Positions 27,001 to 36,125 are shown, counted from the stretch's first letter. The stretch: DNA of 64,000 nt from Leptospira congkakensis (GCF_004770265.1 NZ_RQGQ01000013.1:1-64000); one strand, 5' to 3'. Numbers and translations are program-made. Notes: generated from the letters alone by a model not told the origin.

Positions 27001-30000
27001 ATGGAATTTTTAACAAAAATTGTTCAGATCTCTTTACAGAATCGATTTTTAGTCATTGTTTTCACAATCTTACTTGTGTTTGGTGGAGTGTATTCATTAA
27101 ATCACTTAAAAGTAGATGCAGTCCCTGATATTACCAATGTTCAAGTACAAGTGATCACAACTTCCCCTTCTCTCTCGACTTTAGAAATCGAACAGTACAT
27201 TACCTTACCAGTAGAAAGAGCCATCACTGGAATTCCAAACTTAATAGAAGTAAGGTCTGTTTCTCGATATGGATTTTCCCTTGTGACTGCAGTATTTGCA
27301 GATGGAACTGATTTATGGAAAAGTAGACAACTTGTCAGTGAAAGATTAACAGAAGCATCAGAAAACATTCCCGCCATTTTTGGAAAACCAGTCATTGGCC
27401 CTATCACAACAGGTCTTGGAGAAGTATTTCAATTCACCTTAGAAAGCGAATTTCATACTCAAATGGAACTCACTACATATTTGAATTGGTACATCAATCC
27501 AACGCTCAAAACAGTTCCAGGAATTGTGGAAGTGAATAGTTTTGGAGGAAAAACAAAACAATACCAGGTCATTGTAGATCCCTTTAAAGCAGCTTCACTC
27601 GGAGTTTCTCTGAATCAAATTGTAACCGCAGTAGAATCAAATAATCTATCGATAGGAAGTGGATATATTGAGCGATCCGGTGAACAATTGATAGTTGGTA
27701 GTGATGGTCTTTTAAAAGACACAACTGACTTCGAAAAAATCCAAGTAGGGAAAATGGGAGATGGGTTTCCTATATATTTAAGTAGTATCGCAAAAATTGT
27801 AGAAGGATCGAGATTACGAAAAGGAGCGGCCACTGCTACAGGAAAATCAGAAGTGGTAGGCGCCGTAACACTCATGTTACTTGGTGAAAATTCACTAGAG
27901 GTCACCACAGCCGTAAAAGAAAAAATTACCCAGATAGAAAAAACTCTTCCCACAGGAATGAAAATCAAACCGTATTATGATCGTTCGATCATGGTGAAAA
28001 ACACCTTAAACACGATCGTTTGGAATTTATCAGAAGGAGCCATTCTTGTCATCATCATACTGTTTCTGATGATTGGTGATTTCCGATCAGGTCTTGTCAT
28101 TGCCTCTGTAATTCCACTTGCGATGTTGTTTGCTATTTCACTTATGTTTTTACGAGACCTTCCGGCAAACTTAATGTCTATGGGTGCGATTGATTTTGGA
28201 CTCATTGTGGATGGTGCAGTCATCCTGATTGAAAACTCACACAGACGATTGGGATTAAAACGAAAAGAATTAAAAAGAGACCTTACCGACAAAGAACAAA
28301 AAGAAACCATCTTAAGTGCAACGATAGAAGTTCGAAAAGCAACAATCTTTGGAGAAATCATCATAGGAATTGTTTATATTCCGATTCTTACATTAAGCGG
28401 AACTGAAGGCAAAATGTTTATCCCAATGGCAACTACTGTTTTGTTTGCTTTACTTGGTGCATTCTTCTTAACACTCACACTCATACCGGTGCTTGCTTCG
28501 TATTTTTTAAAAGGAGGTCATATCGCCGAAGGAGAAACAAAGTTTTTTCAAAAAATCCACGAATGGTATACTCCAAAATTAGAATATTGTCTAAAGGAAT
28601 CTAAAAAAGTCACTTATTCCAGTATTGGAGTTCTTGTTCTTTCGATCATATTATTCTTTCGATTGGGAGGAGAATTTTTACCAAAATTAGACGAAGGAAA
28701 TCTCCTAATCGAAATTAGTCGGTATCCATCCACAACTTTAACGGAAGCCTTACAATCATCTATGAAAATAGAAAAAGCCATTCTAAAGGAAATTCCAGAA
28801 ATTACAGAAGTAGTTTCGAGAACTGGATCACCAGAACTTGCCATTGAACCGATGGGTGTAGAAAAAACAGATATGTATATGGATATGAAACCAAGATCCG
28901 AATGGAAACTAAGTAAAGCGGAACTTGAACTCAAGTTACAGGAGATCATTGAAAGAGTTGCTCCACAAGTAGCTTACGGTTTGTCTCAACCCATTGAAAT
29001 GCGTAACAATGAAATTATGGCTGGGATCCGAGCCGATGTGGGAATCAAAATTTTTGGAGATGATTTATCAAAACTAAAATCTTTAGCAGAAGAAATTTCT
29101 AAAAAAATCAAAAACATTCCCGGTGTCGTTGACCTAAGGATCGAACAATTATATGGGTTAGAATACTTACGAATCAAACCTAACAGAGAAAAATTGGCAA
29201 GATACGACCAATCAATCATCGATATAGGTCGTGTTACCGGATCTATTTCTTCAGGAGTTCCTTCCGGAATTGTTTATGAAGGAATGAAACGATTCGATAT
29301 CGTTGTAAAAACAGATGTAGGTGGAAACCCAGAACAAATTAAAAACATACCAGTTAAGGTGGGAAAAAATAGTTTTGCTCCCTTACATGAGCTATCAGAA
29401 ATTTATATCGAAGATGGGCCTGTACAAATTTACCACCAAAACCAAAATCGTTACGCATTAGTACAATTCAACATTCGCGGAAGTGATATGGTGAGTACTG
29501 TAAAATTAGTCCAATCAGTTTTAGAAAAAGAAATTAAGTTTCCGTCTGGTTATCATTATACAACTGGTGGTGAATTTGAAAAATTTGAATCCGCAACAAA
29601 AACTTTGTATATTGTTGTGCCGATCACTCTTCTCATTATTTTTCTAATCCTATACTTTGCATTTAACGAGATATCTGCGGCAATCATCATCTTTCTCAAT
29701 GTTCCGTTTGCCATCACTGGTGGGATTTTTGCTCTTTATATTCGAAATTTGCCATTTAGTATTTCAGCGGGAGTGGGATTTATTGCTTTGTTTGGAATTG
29801 CCGTTTTGAATGGGCTTGTACTCATCAGTTTCATTCGGAGTTTGGAACAGGAAGGAAAAAGAAAAGAAGAGGCTGTGAAAGAAGCAGCGTTGTCAAGACT
29901 TCGTCCTGTACTCACCACAGCCCTTCTGGCATCCATTGGATTTATCCCTATGGCGATTAGTTCCTCACCGGGTGCCGAAGTCCAAAGACCTCTAGCTACC

Positions 30001-30111
30001 GTAGTGATTGGAGGATTGGTTTCAGCGAGTGCCCTGACGCTGTTTGTTCTTCCTCTCGTCTATTTAAAGTTTGCTGCAAAAAAGGCTTTCATACTATCAA
30101 AAGATGCGTAG
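27001..30111 (+). CDS. czcA: CzcA-type heavy-metal RND efflux pump
   Basis: Encodes 1036 residues, the standard length for this family, with twelve membrane spans and two large periplasmic loops. It uses the proton gradient to export divalent metals. The membrane motif SMGAIDFGLIVDGAVILIEN is the HME-RND signature; its acidic residues carry protons, and the DFG..VDGAV form is typical of Zn/Co/Cd pumps rather than the Cu/Ag CusA type. Other family marks are VPDITNVQVQVIT near the start and GVGFIALFGIAVLNGLVLIS near the end. The coding end overlaps the convergent dienelactone hydrolase by 52 bases. Confidence 0.93.
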   Translation: MEFLTKIVQISLQNRFLVIVFTILLVFGGVYSLNHLKVDAVPDITNVQVQVITTSPSLSTLEIEQYITLPVERAITGIPNLIEVRSVSRYGFSLVTAVFADGTDLWKSRQLVSERLTEASENIPAIFGKPVIGPITTGLGEVFQFTLESEFHTQMELTTYLNWYINPTLKTVPGIVEVNSFGGKTKQYQVIVDPFKAASLGVSLNQIVTAVESNNLSIGSGYIERSGEQLIVGSDGLLKDTTDFEKIQVGKMGDGFPIYLSSIAKIVEGSRLRKGAATATGKSEVVGAVTLMLLGENSLEVTTAVKEKITQIEKTLPTGMKIKPYYDRSIMVKNTLNTIVWNLSEGAILVIIILFLMIGDFRSGLVIASVIPLAMLFAISLMFLRDLPANLMSMGAIDFGLIVDGAVILIENSHRRLGLKRKELKRDLTDKEQKETILSATIEVRKATIFGEIIIGIVYIPILTLSGTEGKMFIPMATTVLFALLGAFFLTLTLIPVLASYFLKGGHIAEGETKFFQKIHEWYTPKLEYCLKESKKVTYSSIGVLVLSIILFFRLGGEFLPKLDEGNLLIEISRYPSTTLTEALQSSMKIEKAILKEIPEITEVVSRTGSPELAIEPMGVEKTDMYMDMKPRSEWKLSKAELELKLQEIIERVAPQVAYGLSQPIEMRNNEIMAGIRADVGIKIFGDDLSKLKSLAEEISKKIKNIPGVVDLRIEQLYGLEYLRIKPNREKLARYDQSIIDIGRVTGSISSGVPSGIVYEGMKRFDIVVKTDVGGNPEQIKNIPVKVGKNSFAPLHELSEIYIEDGPVQIYHQNQNRYALVQFNIRGSDMVSTVKLVQSVLEKEIKFPSGYHYTTGGEFEKFESATKTLYIVVPITLLIIFLILYFAFNEISAAIIIFLNVPFAITGGIFALYIRNLPFSISAGVGFIALFGIAVLNGLVLISFIRSLEQEGKRKEEAVKEAALSRLRPVLTTALLASIGFIPMAISSSPGAEVQRPLATVVIGGLVSASALTLFVLPLVYLKFAAKKAFILSKDA

Positions 30112-30866
30112 TCAGCTTTTTCATTATAAGCAAGGCCTGGAAGTCCACGATCTTCAGCTCCAGGTCTTGTAAATCCATGAACGGCTCCTGGGTGAGAGAT
30201 AAAAGTAACAGGAGCTTTTGCATCAGTTACTGTTTTGATAAACGTATCTACTGCAGTTTTCGGAATAAAAGGATCATCAGCACCATGATGCACTAAAACT
30301 TTTGATTTTATTTTCTTTGCACCAGAAGCTAAGTTTTTGCTACCAAGCATACCATGAAAAGAAACAACTCCTCCTTTTAAGTCAGAGCCATCTAATGCTA
30401 GTTCGATGACTCCACCACCACCAAAACAATATCCAATGGCTCCAATTTTACTAGTATCCACATTTGGGTTTGCTTTTAGAATCTCGAGAGCCTTATAGAT
30501 TTTTTTGAGCATTACTTTCGGTTCTCCGTTGGCAGCGGAAAGTTTGCCTGCTTCTACATGGTCTTTCGCAAGAATACCCTTTCCATAAAGATCCATCACA
30601 AAGGCAACATAACCTAAATCAGCCAGTTGTTTGGCTCTTTGTTTGGGATAATCGTTCACTCCCCACCATTCGTGAATCACGAGGACACCAGGACGTTTTC
30701 CTGAAATGGAAGAATCAACGGCGAGAAATCCCTCATAGGTTTTCCCATCTAATTTGTATTCCAGTGGAGTTCCAGAAACGGAAGACTTTATAGGAAGTTG
30801 TGCAGTTGGCACACTCGCACACTTAACGGCAAAAACGAGTGCAAAAATAGAAATGAGTTGTTTCAT
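30060..30866 (-). CDS. Dienelactone hydrolase-family protein, exported
   Basis: Encodes 268 residues. The N-terminus (MKQLISIFALVFAVKCASVP) is an export signal; the Cys at 16 could be lipidated, but Lys before it is atypical for a lipobox. The alpha/beta-hydrolase core shows the family triad: Cys nucleophile in IGAIGYCFGGGG, Asp in HHGADDPFIPK and His in HPGAVHGFTRPG. The oxyanion loop VIHEWWGVNDY is also typical. The native substrate is unknown; relatives open cyclic lactones or esters. The 3' end lies inside the 3' end of czcA on the other strand (30060-30111). Confidence 0.88.
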   Translation of the reverse strand: MKQLISIFALVFAVKCASVPTAQLPIKSSVSGTPLEYKLDGKTYEGFLAVDSSISGKRPGVLVIHEWWGVNDYPKQRAKQLADLGYVAFVMDLYGKGILAKDHVEAGKLSAANGEPKVMLKKIYKALEILKANPNVDTSKIGAIGYCFGGGGVIELALDGSDLKGGVVSFHGMLGSKNLASGAKKIKSKVLVHHGADDPFIPKTAVDTFIKTVTDAKAPVTFISHPGAVHGFTRPGAEDRGLPGLAYNEKADYASFDSMKAFFAANFK

Positions 30867-31157
30867 ACGTCTCCTGATCCGCCAAAAAAATCGGGCACTA
30901 ATTTTTTCGGTAGAGATAGACTTTGAATTCTACTTGGGAATCGTAAAAAAAGAAACCTTAATTTCTACCAAATAGAGGAAGATTTGGAGTTATCTGAAAA
31001 CAATACCTTTGTTCGTTTTTGTTGACCTAATTCAGCTACAGAAAAGGAAACCGATCGGTTCACCATACATTTATTTTTTCCAAATTTTTTTGTTATACGA
31101 TTTTTTTTAATCGCCTCACATTCCTAAAATTTATCTTCTAACTCAAAAGGAATTTTT
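30867..31157. promoter_or_regulatory. Divergent promoter region with a perfect palindrome
   Basis: This 291-base gap separates the leftward dienelactone hydrolase from the rightward acyl-CoA dehydrogenase and contains no convincing gene. At 31049-31060 there is a perfect 12-base palindrome AACCGATCGGTT, 98 bases before the dehydrogenase start, a size and shape typical of a TetR-type operator. A TTGACC box at 31022-31027 lies just upstream. The dehydrogenase has an AAAAGGAA ribosome site directly before its ATG. Confidence 0.5.
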
Positions 31158-32876
31158 ATGATCCAAAGTAACTACTTTCAAACCAACGAAGACCTAAAAG
31201 AACATTTTTACGAATTAATTGATTGGAATGAAATTGTTCCTATTTATGAAAATAATTATTCTGATTCCAAACTTTATTCCGAAAACAATAACCCTAGGTT
31301 AGAATATGCACCATCTAATATCGATGAGGCGAAATTGTTTTATGACGAAATCCTAAAATCCTGCGGAGAAATCAGTGGGATGTATGTTTCCCAAGTTGCT
31401 GCAACTGTGGATTCCAAAGGTCTAAAATTTGATAATGGAAACGTGATCCATCCACAAGAGATGGTGGATGTAATTAAAATGTATCATGATGCAGGACTTG
31501 GTCCTGTTGCTTTTAAAAGAAGATATGGTGGACTAGGTGCACCTAGCATTGTAAAGGCGATGATTGCAGAACTGATGTATAGGTCCGATAGTTCTATTAC
31601 CATCGCGGTGGGAAGTATGGGCCTTGCCGCTATTTTGGAAGTCTGTGCCTCTGATGAGATGAAAGAAGAATGGATCCCAAAATTAATCTCAGGCAATTAT
31701 ACAGTCACCATGGGATTATCAGAACCAGATTTTGGATCTGATTTGCCAAACATTACCACTAAAGCAACAAAGAAAGATGATAAGTGGTATCTCAACGGAA
31801 CCAAAAGATTTCAAACTGTAGCCTGTGGAGTGAATGGTATCCCGGGTATCACTCTCACGTTAGCAAGAACAGGAACCCAAGAAAGTGGAGCCAGAGGGCT
31901 TTCTTTTTTTATTGTTGAAAACAAAGATTATGCGGTGCAAGGAATCGAAAAAAAATTAGGAATCAAAGCTTCAGCCACTTGTGAAACTGTCTTCGAAAAC
32001 AGTGAAGGTTATCTTGTTGGTAAAGAAGGATTTGGACTTGTAAAGTATGTAATGGGTATGTTAAACGGTGCCCGCCTGAGTGTTTCCTCCCAAGGTACAG
32101 GCATTGTCACTGCTGCGTACGAAGAAGCTCTTAAATACGCAAAAGAAAGAATCCAATTTGGAAAACCGATTTATGAAATTCCTGCTGTCCGTCGTATGTT
32201 GAATCGAATGGAACGCGAACTTGCGGGTATGCGCTGCCTTATGGTGGAAGCGGCCTTTTCTGTAGATAAATACTATTGGTATGAGGATGGGCGAACCGTT
32301 TCCCCGGAAGAATCCAAAATTGGAAAATTCTGGGAAAAAGTGGCAAACACACTCACACCAATATCCAAATACTACAATTCAGAAATGTGTAATGATTTAG
32401 TTTATGATGGATTACAAGTATTAGGTGGTGCTGGGTATACAGAAGATTATGATCTTTCTAGACTCTATCGTGATGCAAGAATCACCAATATTTATGATGG
32501 AACCACACAAATCCAAGTGAACGCAGCCATTGGTGGCATTACCTCTGGAATGAGCCCGACAGGAACTTTCCGTAGTTATCTAGATCATTTGGCAAAAGGA
32601 TCAGAATCCAATTCCAAACTCCTAGAGATCCGAACTCTATTCGAATCCATTGTTGATACATATAAATCCATCGAAAAACAAGAAACAAAAGAAGCCCATA
32701 GTTTTGAAGTGGTGGAATCGGCAGCAAGAGTTGTGGTAGGATACTTGATGGAAAGAGCCAAAAACAAATCCACTAGCAGAAAAGAACTACGTAGTACTTG
32801 GTGTAAAGGATTTCATTTGGATAGTTTGGCCATCCTATCTGCAAATCAAATCAGACTGAAACATTTGAAGGATTAA
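31158..32876 (+). CDS. Acyl-CoA dehydrogenase (572 residues, extended)
   Basis: Flavoprotein of fatty-acid beta-oxidation that desaturates acyl-CoA at the alpha-beta position, passing electrons to ETF. FAD and substrate motifs are seen in TMGLSEPDFGSDLPNITTKA, KRFQTVA and RIQFGKPIYEIPAVRRML, and the C-terminal flavin segment DGLQVLGGAGYTEDYDLSRL. The residue at the usual catalytic-base position is Asp447 (IYDGTTQIQ), where most short/medium-chain enzymes have Glu (IYEGT). It is longer than the about 380-residue core, having an N-terminal helix extension and a C-terminal four-helix domain, like the FadE-type long enzymes. It is followed by two hairpins. Confidence 0.9.
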   Translation: MIQSNYFQTNEDLKEHFYELIDWNEIVPIYENNYSDSKLYSENNNPRLEYAPSNIDEAKLFYDEILKSCGEISGMYVSQVAATVDSKGLKFDNGNVIHPQEMVDVIKMYHDAGLGPVAFKRRYGGLGAPSIVKAMIAELMYRSDSSITIAVGSMGLAAILEVCASDEMKEEWIPKLISGNYTVTMGLSEPDFGSDLPNITTKATKKDDKWYLNGTKRFQTVACGVNGIPGITLTLARTGTQESGARGLSFFIVENKDYAVQGIEKKLGIKASATCETVFENSEGYLVGKEGFGLVKYVMGMLNGARLSVSSQGTGIVTAAYEEALKYAKERIQFGKPIYEIPAVRRMLNRMERELAGMRCLMVEAAFSVDKYYWYEDGRTVSPEESKIGKFWEKVANTLTPISKYYNSEMCNDLVYDGLQVLGGAGYTEDYDLSRLYRDARITNIYDGTTQIQVNAAIGGITSGMSPTGTFRSYLDHLAKGSESNSKLLEIRTLFESIVDTYKSIEKQETKEAHSFEVVESAARVVVGYLMERAKNKSTSRKELRSTWCKGFHLDSLAILSANQIRLKHLKD

Positions 32877-32882
32877 AAAAAA

Positions 32883-32903
32883 GGGCCCTCGTCATGAGGA
32901 CCC
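32883..32903 (+). terminator. Hairpin after the acyl-CoA dehydrogenase
   Basis: GGGCCCTC, loop GTCAT, GAGGACCC forms an eight-pair stem with one mismatch directly after the stop codon and its A-run. No long T-run follows, so it may act mainly as a 3' stabiliser, or the A-run before it may be the T-run for the opposite strand. Confidence 0.55.
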
Positions 32904-32923
32904 AAAGAAAGGAAAGGGATGAA

Positions 32924-32948
32924 CTCCCCACAATGCGCGAGTGGGGAA
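32924..32948. terminator. Second hairpin between converging genes
   Basis: CTCCCCAC and GTGGGGAA pair over seven bases around a nine-base loop, between the acyl-CoA dehydrogenase and the converging desaturase, which ends at 32964. Together with the preceding hairpin it isolates the two transcripts. Confidence 0.5.
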
Positions 32949-32963
32949 TTCGTCAAGTTCAGG

Positions 32964-34145
32964 TTATGTGAGAGTCGCTGACTTCTCTTCACTAGGAAGG
33001 GAGATCTGAAAACTGGGTTGCGAAAGTAACGCAGTTGGTTCTAAGTATTTCTTTTTATTTCCCATTAACTTTCCGGCAATGGAATCAGGAAAAGAATAAG
33101 CGACGATTCGTTTCCAAACGGAAGCAAACTGTTTCACGAAACTTCCTGTATTGTAGTGTTGGCCATACTTAGCACAAATTTCTTTCAAACGAGGTGCCAC
33201 TTCACGATAACGTTTTGCCGGCATATCAGGGAACATATGGTGTTCGATTTGGTGACTCAAATGCCCAGTCATCGTATAAAAAAAGTTACTACCATCTAAG
33301 TTAGAAGAACCTTTGAGTTGTCTTAGATACCACTGCGCTTTTGTTTCTCCGACAATATCATCTACGGAAAAAGATTCTGCATTTTCAGTAAAATGACCAC
33401 AGAAGATCACAGCATAAGTCCAAAGATTTCGAATCAAATTGGCGATCAAATTTCCTAAAATGATTTTTGGAAAATTCAAACCAGCAAGGAGTGGAAAGAA
33501 AAGATAATCTTTTACAAGTTGTAGTTCAATTTTTTTGAAGAACACTGCCTTATAATCTTTCAGAGATTTTTTCTTTCTTTGTTTTTTAGGAATCTCCATA
33601 TATTCCACTCGGTAACCGTGAGCACCTACACCCCACTGGAAGTTCATCGCCAAAAACATATTCGTAAAAGGTTGTGTTAGGTGTACAGGCTTCCACTTTT
33701 GGCCTTCGGTCAATCGAGTAAAATTATATCCATAATCATGATCTTTATTAAGAACATTTGTATAGGTATGGTGCATATAATTATGATAGAACTTCCATTG
33801 GTGAGCATCACTTACAATGTCCCATTCAAAAGTACGAGAGTTAAATCGAGGATCGTTCATCCAATCATATTGTCCATGAAGTACGTTATGACCAAGTTCC
33901 ATATTGTTTATGATTTTGGATCCACCAAGAATGAGTGAACCAAGCACAAAGGAAATAGGTTCAAAACTAAAGTGGATGAGACCACGACCTAAAATTTCTG
34001 TGTAACGATAGATCTTATAGATGGATCGGATATGATCTGCATCTTCTTTACCGACCTTTGCCATTACTTCTTCGCGGAGTGAATCCACTTCTTTTCCAAA
34101 GGCTTCAATTTCTTCGTGGTTTAATGTTTTGCTAATTGTTCTCAT
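32964..34145 (-). CDS. Membrane fatty-acid desaturase
   Basis: Encodes 393 residues. The three histidine boxes of di-iron membrane desaturases are present: ELGHNVLHGQYDW (HNVLH), QWKFYHNYMHHTYTN (HNYMHH) and GHLSHQIEHHMFPDMP (HQIEHH). Hydrophobic segments lie between them. The HQIEHH form is typical of acyl-lipid or front-end-like enzymes rather than the acyl-CoA delta-9 type, so position and substrate are open. It lies 67 bases downstream of a flavin/2Fe-2S reductase on the same strand, which would supply electrons, and both are probably controlled by the TetR regulator at 35448. Confidence 0.93.
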   Translation of the reverse strand: MRTISKTLNHEEIEAFGKEVDSLREEVMAKVGKEDADHIRSIYKIYRYTEILGRGLIHFSFEPISFVLGSLILGGSKIINNMELGHNVLHGQYDWMNDPRFNSRTFEWDIVSDAHQWKFYHNYMHHTYTNVLNKDHDYGYNFTRLTEGQKWKPVHLTQPFTNMFLAMNFQWGVGAHGYRVEYMEIPKKQRKKKSLKDYKAVFFKKIELQLVKDYLFFPLLAGLNFPKIILGNLIANLIRNLWTYAVIFCGHFTENAESFSVDDIVGETKAQWYLRQLKGSSNLDGSNFFYTMTGHLSHQIEHHMFPDMPAKRYREVAPRLKEICAKYGQHYNTGSFVKQFASVWKRIVAYSFPDSIAGKLMGNKKKYLEPTALLSQPSFQISLPSEEKSATLT

Positions 34146-34212
34146 TTTATTTTCCTATAATGAATACTTTAATTTTCGAGATCCTAGTGATGAATTTCCT
34201 GATTTACCAAAA

Positions 34213-35298
34213 TTAGAGTTCTAATTCCAAATTTGATTCGGCACGAGAAACACAGATTTGGATATTCTCTTCACCTAACTCAGATACTTCGCCGTTAGAT
34301 AAATCCGTGACAGAACCTACTGCTTTTTTACAAACACAAGTATGGCAAATCCCCATACGGCATCCGCTTTGTGGGTAAATTCCTTGGTCTTCGAGTTCTT
34401 CTAGTAAAGAACGTTCCCCTTTGACTTGAATGGTTTTGTGACTTAAAGATAAAAAGACATCTACCGTTCCCGTTTTTTTTACCTTCAAAGAAGTTTGACC
34501 GGGTAACAAAAAAAGTTCCGATTTGATTTCGTTACCTTCTAAAAGTGAAAGAGCTTTGGTTTGCATGGGGGCAGGCCCACATACATAAACAGAATAGGAT
34601 TTTAAATCTTCTGCATACTTTTGCAAAATCTCTTTGGTTAAAAATCCTGAATCATATCCCTCTTTAGGAACATCTGAAAAGATATATTTGATTTCTAACC
34701 ATCCAGTTGATTTTGCGATTTCTTCTAAAGAAGAATGTAAAATGATATCTTCGAATGATCGAACAAAGTAAAGAAGAGTGGCTTTTCCTTTAAATTGATT
34801 TGCCTCTAGTTGTTTTAGAATGGAGTGGATGGGAGTGATTCCACTTCCACCTGCTAAAAATAAAAACTTAGAAGGTAAAGTTTTGGGAAGGACAAACTCA
34901 CCCGTTGCCTCACCTAACTCTAATACATCGCCCTTTTTAATGTTAGTATTGATAAAATTGGATACAAGTCCGCCTTTTTGGCGTTTCACGGTGATACTTA
35001 AATGTTTATCATTTGGCCGTGAAGACAAAGAATAAAACCGAGTCACTCTCCTCCCTGCAATTTCTACAGTGACAGGAACATGTTGGCCTGAACGAAAACC
35101 CTTCCATAACCAGTTGGGCTTTAACACGATTGTCTTTGCATCAGCAGTTTCTTCCCGAACAGCCACAACTTTCGCTTTGATGGTTGTGACAGAAAATCTA
35201 GGGTTGATTTCCCCTAAAAGAAAATCGGCCCATTGTTTGCCCTGGAGGGAACTCAGGAATTGCTTTGGTTCGTTGTAGATAAAAGGAAATGTTTTCAT
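34213..35298 (-). CDS. Flavin / 2Fe-2S oxidoreductase, electron donor for the desaturase
   Basis: Encodes 361 residues in the order FAD domain, NAD(P) domain and C-terminal plant-type ferredoxin. FAD binding is seen in GRRVTRFYSLSSRP, nucleotide binding in FLFLAGGSGITPIHSILK and VYVCGPAPMQ, and the iron-sulfur cysteines in YPQSGCRMGICHTCVCK with a last Cys in IQICVSRA. This is the layout of DesC of Pseudomonas and other desaturase reductases. Gene order reductase-desaturase and the divergent regulator match the DesT system. An inverted repeat begins 24 bases upstream of the start codon. Confidence 0.92.
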   Translation of the reverse strand: MKTFPFIYNEPKQFLSSLQGKQWADFLLGEINPRFSVTTIKAKVVAVREETADAKTIVLKPNWLWKGFRSGQHVPVTVEIAGRRVTRFYSLSSRPNDKHLSITVKRQKGGLVSNFINTNIKKGDVLELGEATGEFVLPKTLPSKFLFLAGGSGITPIHSILKQLEANQFKGKATLLYFVRSFEDIILHSSLEEIAKSTGWLEIKYIFSDVPKEGYDSGFLTKEILQKYAEDLKSYSVYVCGPAPMQTKALSLLEGNEIKSELFLLPGQTSLKVKKTGTVDVFLSLSHKTIQVKGERSLLEELEDQGIYPQSGCRMGICHTCVCKKAVGSVTDLSNGEVSELGEENIQICVSRAESNLELEL

Positions 35299-35321
35299 TT
35301 TCGCCTCGTATTTCGCATTTA

Positions 35322-35339
35322 AGTGAACACTCGTTCACA
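35322..35339. promoter_or_regulatory. Probable TetR operator, reductase side
   Basis: AGTGAAC-ACTC-GTTCACA is an inverted repeat with six-base perfect arms (GTGAAC/GTTCAC). It lies 24 bases before the reductase start and matches the repeat at 35420. The form is that of TetR-type operators, and the neighbouring gene encodes such a regulator. Confidence 0.7.
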
Positions 35340-35419
35340 GAGATATTTAATAGTGTTAATTTACGTTGTTAAGTATGTCAACTCCGAATTGGTCTTTTTG
35401 TCCTTGCTTTTTTAAAAAA

Positions 35420-35437
35420 AGTGAACGACCGTTTACT
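35420..35437. promoter_or_regulatory. Probable TetR operator, regulator side
   Basis: AGTGAAC-GACC-GTTTACT repeats the operator at 35322 with one arm mismatch. It lies 11 bases before the ATG of the TetR gene, suggesting autoregulation. The site contains a GTG in frame with that gene, which a gene finder could take as its start. Confidence 0.65.
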
Positions 35438-35447
35438 GAATTCAGCC

Positions 35448-36065
35448 ATGAAACTCAACAAACGATATGCCCAAAAGCTTCGCACTCACGACAATTTGCT
35501 CGAAAGTGCCTTACAATTGATGGGAGAGGAGAAAGGATTAGGGGATCTTAGCCTTCGGGAAGTGGCTGGAGAGGCTGGGATTGTCCCTGCTGCCTTCTAC
35601 CGGCATTTTAAGAATATGGAAGAACTGGGACTGTCACTTGTGGACGAATGCGGTGGGAGGATCCAAACCATCGTTGGGGATGCCAGAAACAAAGGAGCTT
35701 ATAAGTCGGCCTTACAACTGACCATCGGCTTCTTTTTTGACTATGTGACGCATAACCGCTCACTCTTTCGCTTTATCTCCAGAGAACGTACGGGGGGAAA
35801 CCGAAAGATCCGTGAAAAAATTCGCGAATCGATGAATGCCATTGCTGCCGAACTCGCAAAAGACATGCGAATGCCCAAGATGATTCCACAACTAGACATT
35901 CAGTTTGCTTCTGAGTTAATTGTTAGTATTTGTTTTCTTATGGCTTCAGACTTTTTAGATCTTGCCACGGATGCTCATTCTGAGATGCGAAAACTAAAAT
36001 TACAAACCATCAAACAAGTTCGTTTGGTATTTATCGGAACAATCAGGGGAAGGAAAAAACGATAA
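35448..36065 (+). CDS. TetR-family regulator of desaturase genes (DesT/FabR-like)
   Basis: Encodes 205 residues from ATG 35448; the GTG at 35421 in the same frame falls inside an operator and is rejected. The N-terminal helix-turn-helix region shows LGDLSLREVAGEAGIVPAAFYRHFKNMEEL, with the recognition helix around GIVPAAFYRHF, close to the DesT/FabR subgroup. The C-terminal half is the helical ligand domain, expected to sense acyl-CoA or acyl-ACP. DesT of Pseudomonas balances unsaturated-fatty-acid synthesis by repressing a reductase/desaturase pair, and the gene layout here is the same. Confidence 0.88.
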   Translation: MKLNKRYAQKLRTHDNLLESALQLMGEEKGLGDLSLREVAGEAGIVPAAFYRHFKNMEELGLSLVDECGGRIQTIVGDARNKGAYKSALQLTIGFFFDYVTHNRSLFRFISRERTGGNRKIREKIRESMNAIAAELAKDMRMPKMIPQLDIQFASELIVSICFLMASDFLDLATDAHSEMRKLKLQTIKQVRLVFIGTIRGRKKR

Positions 36066-36125
36066 CAGGCATTTTGAAAGGAAATGAAGTTGAATGATTC
36101 AGTGACTAGTAAGTACGTAACTCAC

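Noticed and set aside
27141..29936. Series of minus-strand frames opposite czcA
   Set aside because: All overlap the well-conserved RND pump coding sequence and show no recognisable protein.
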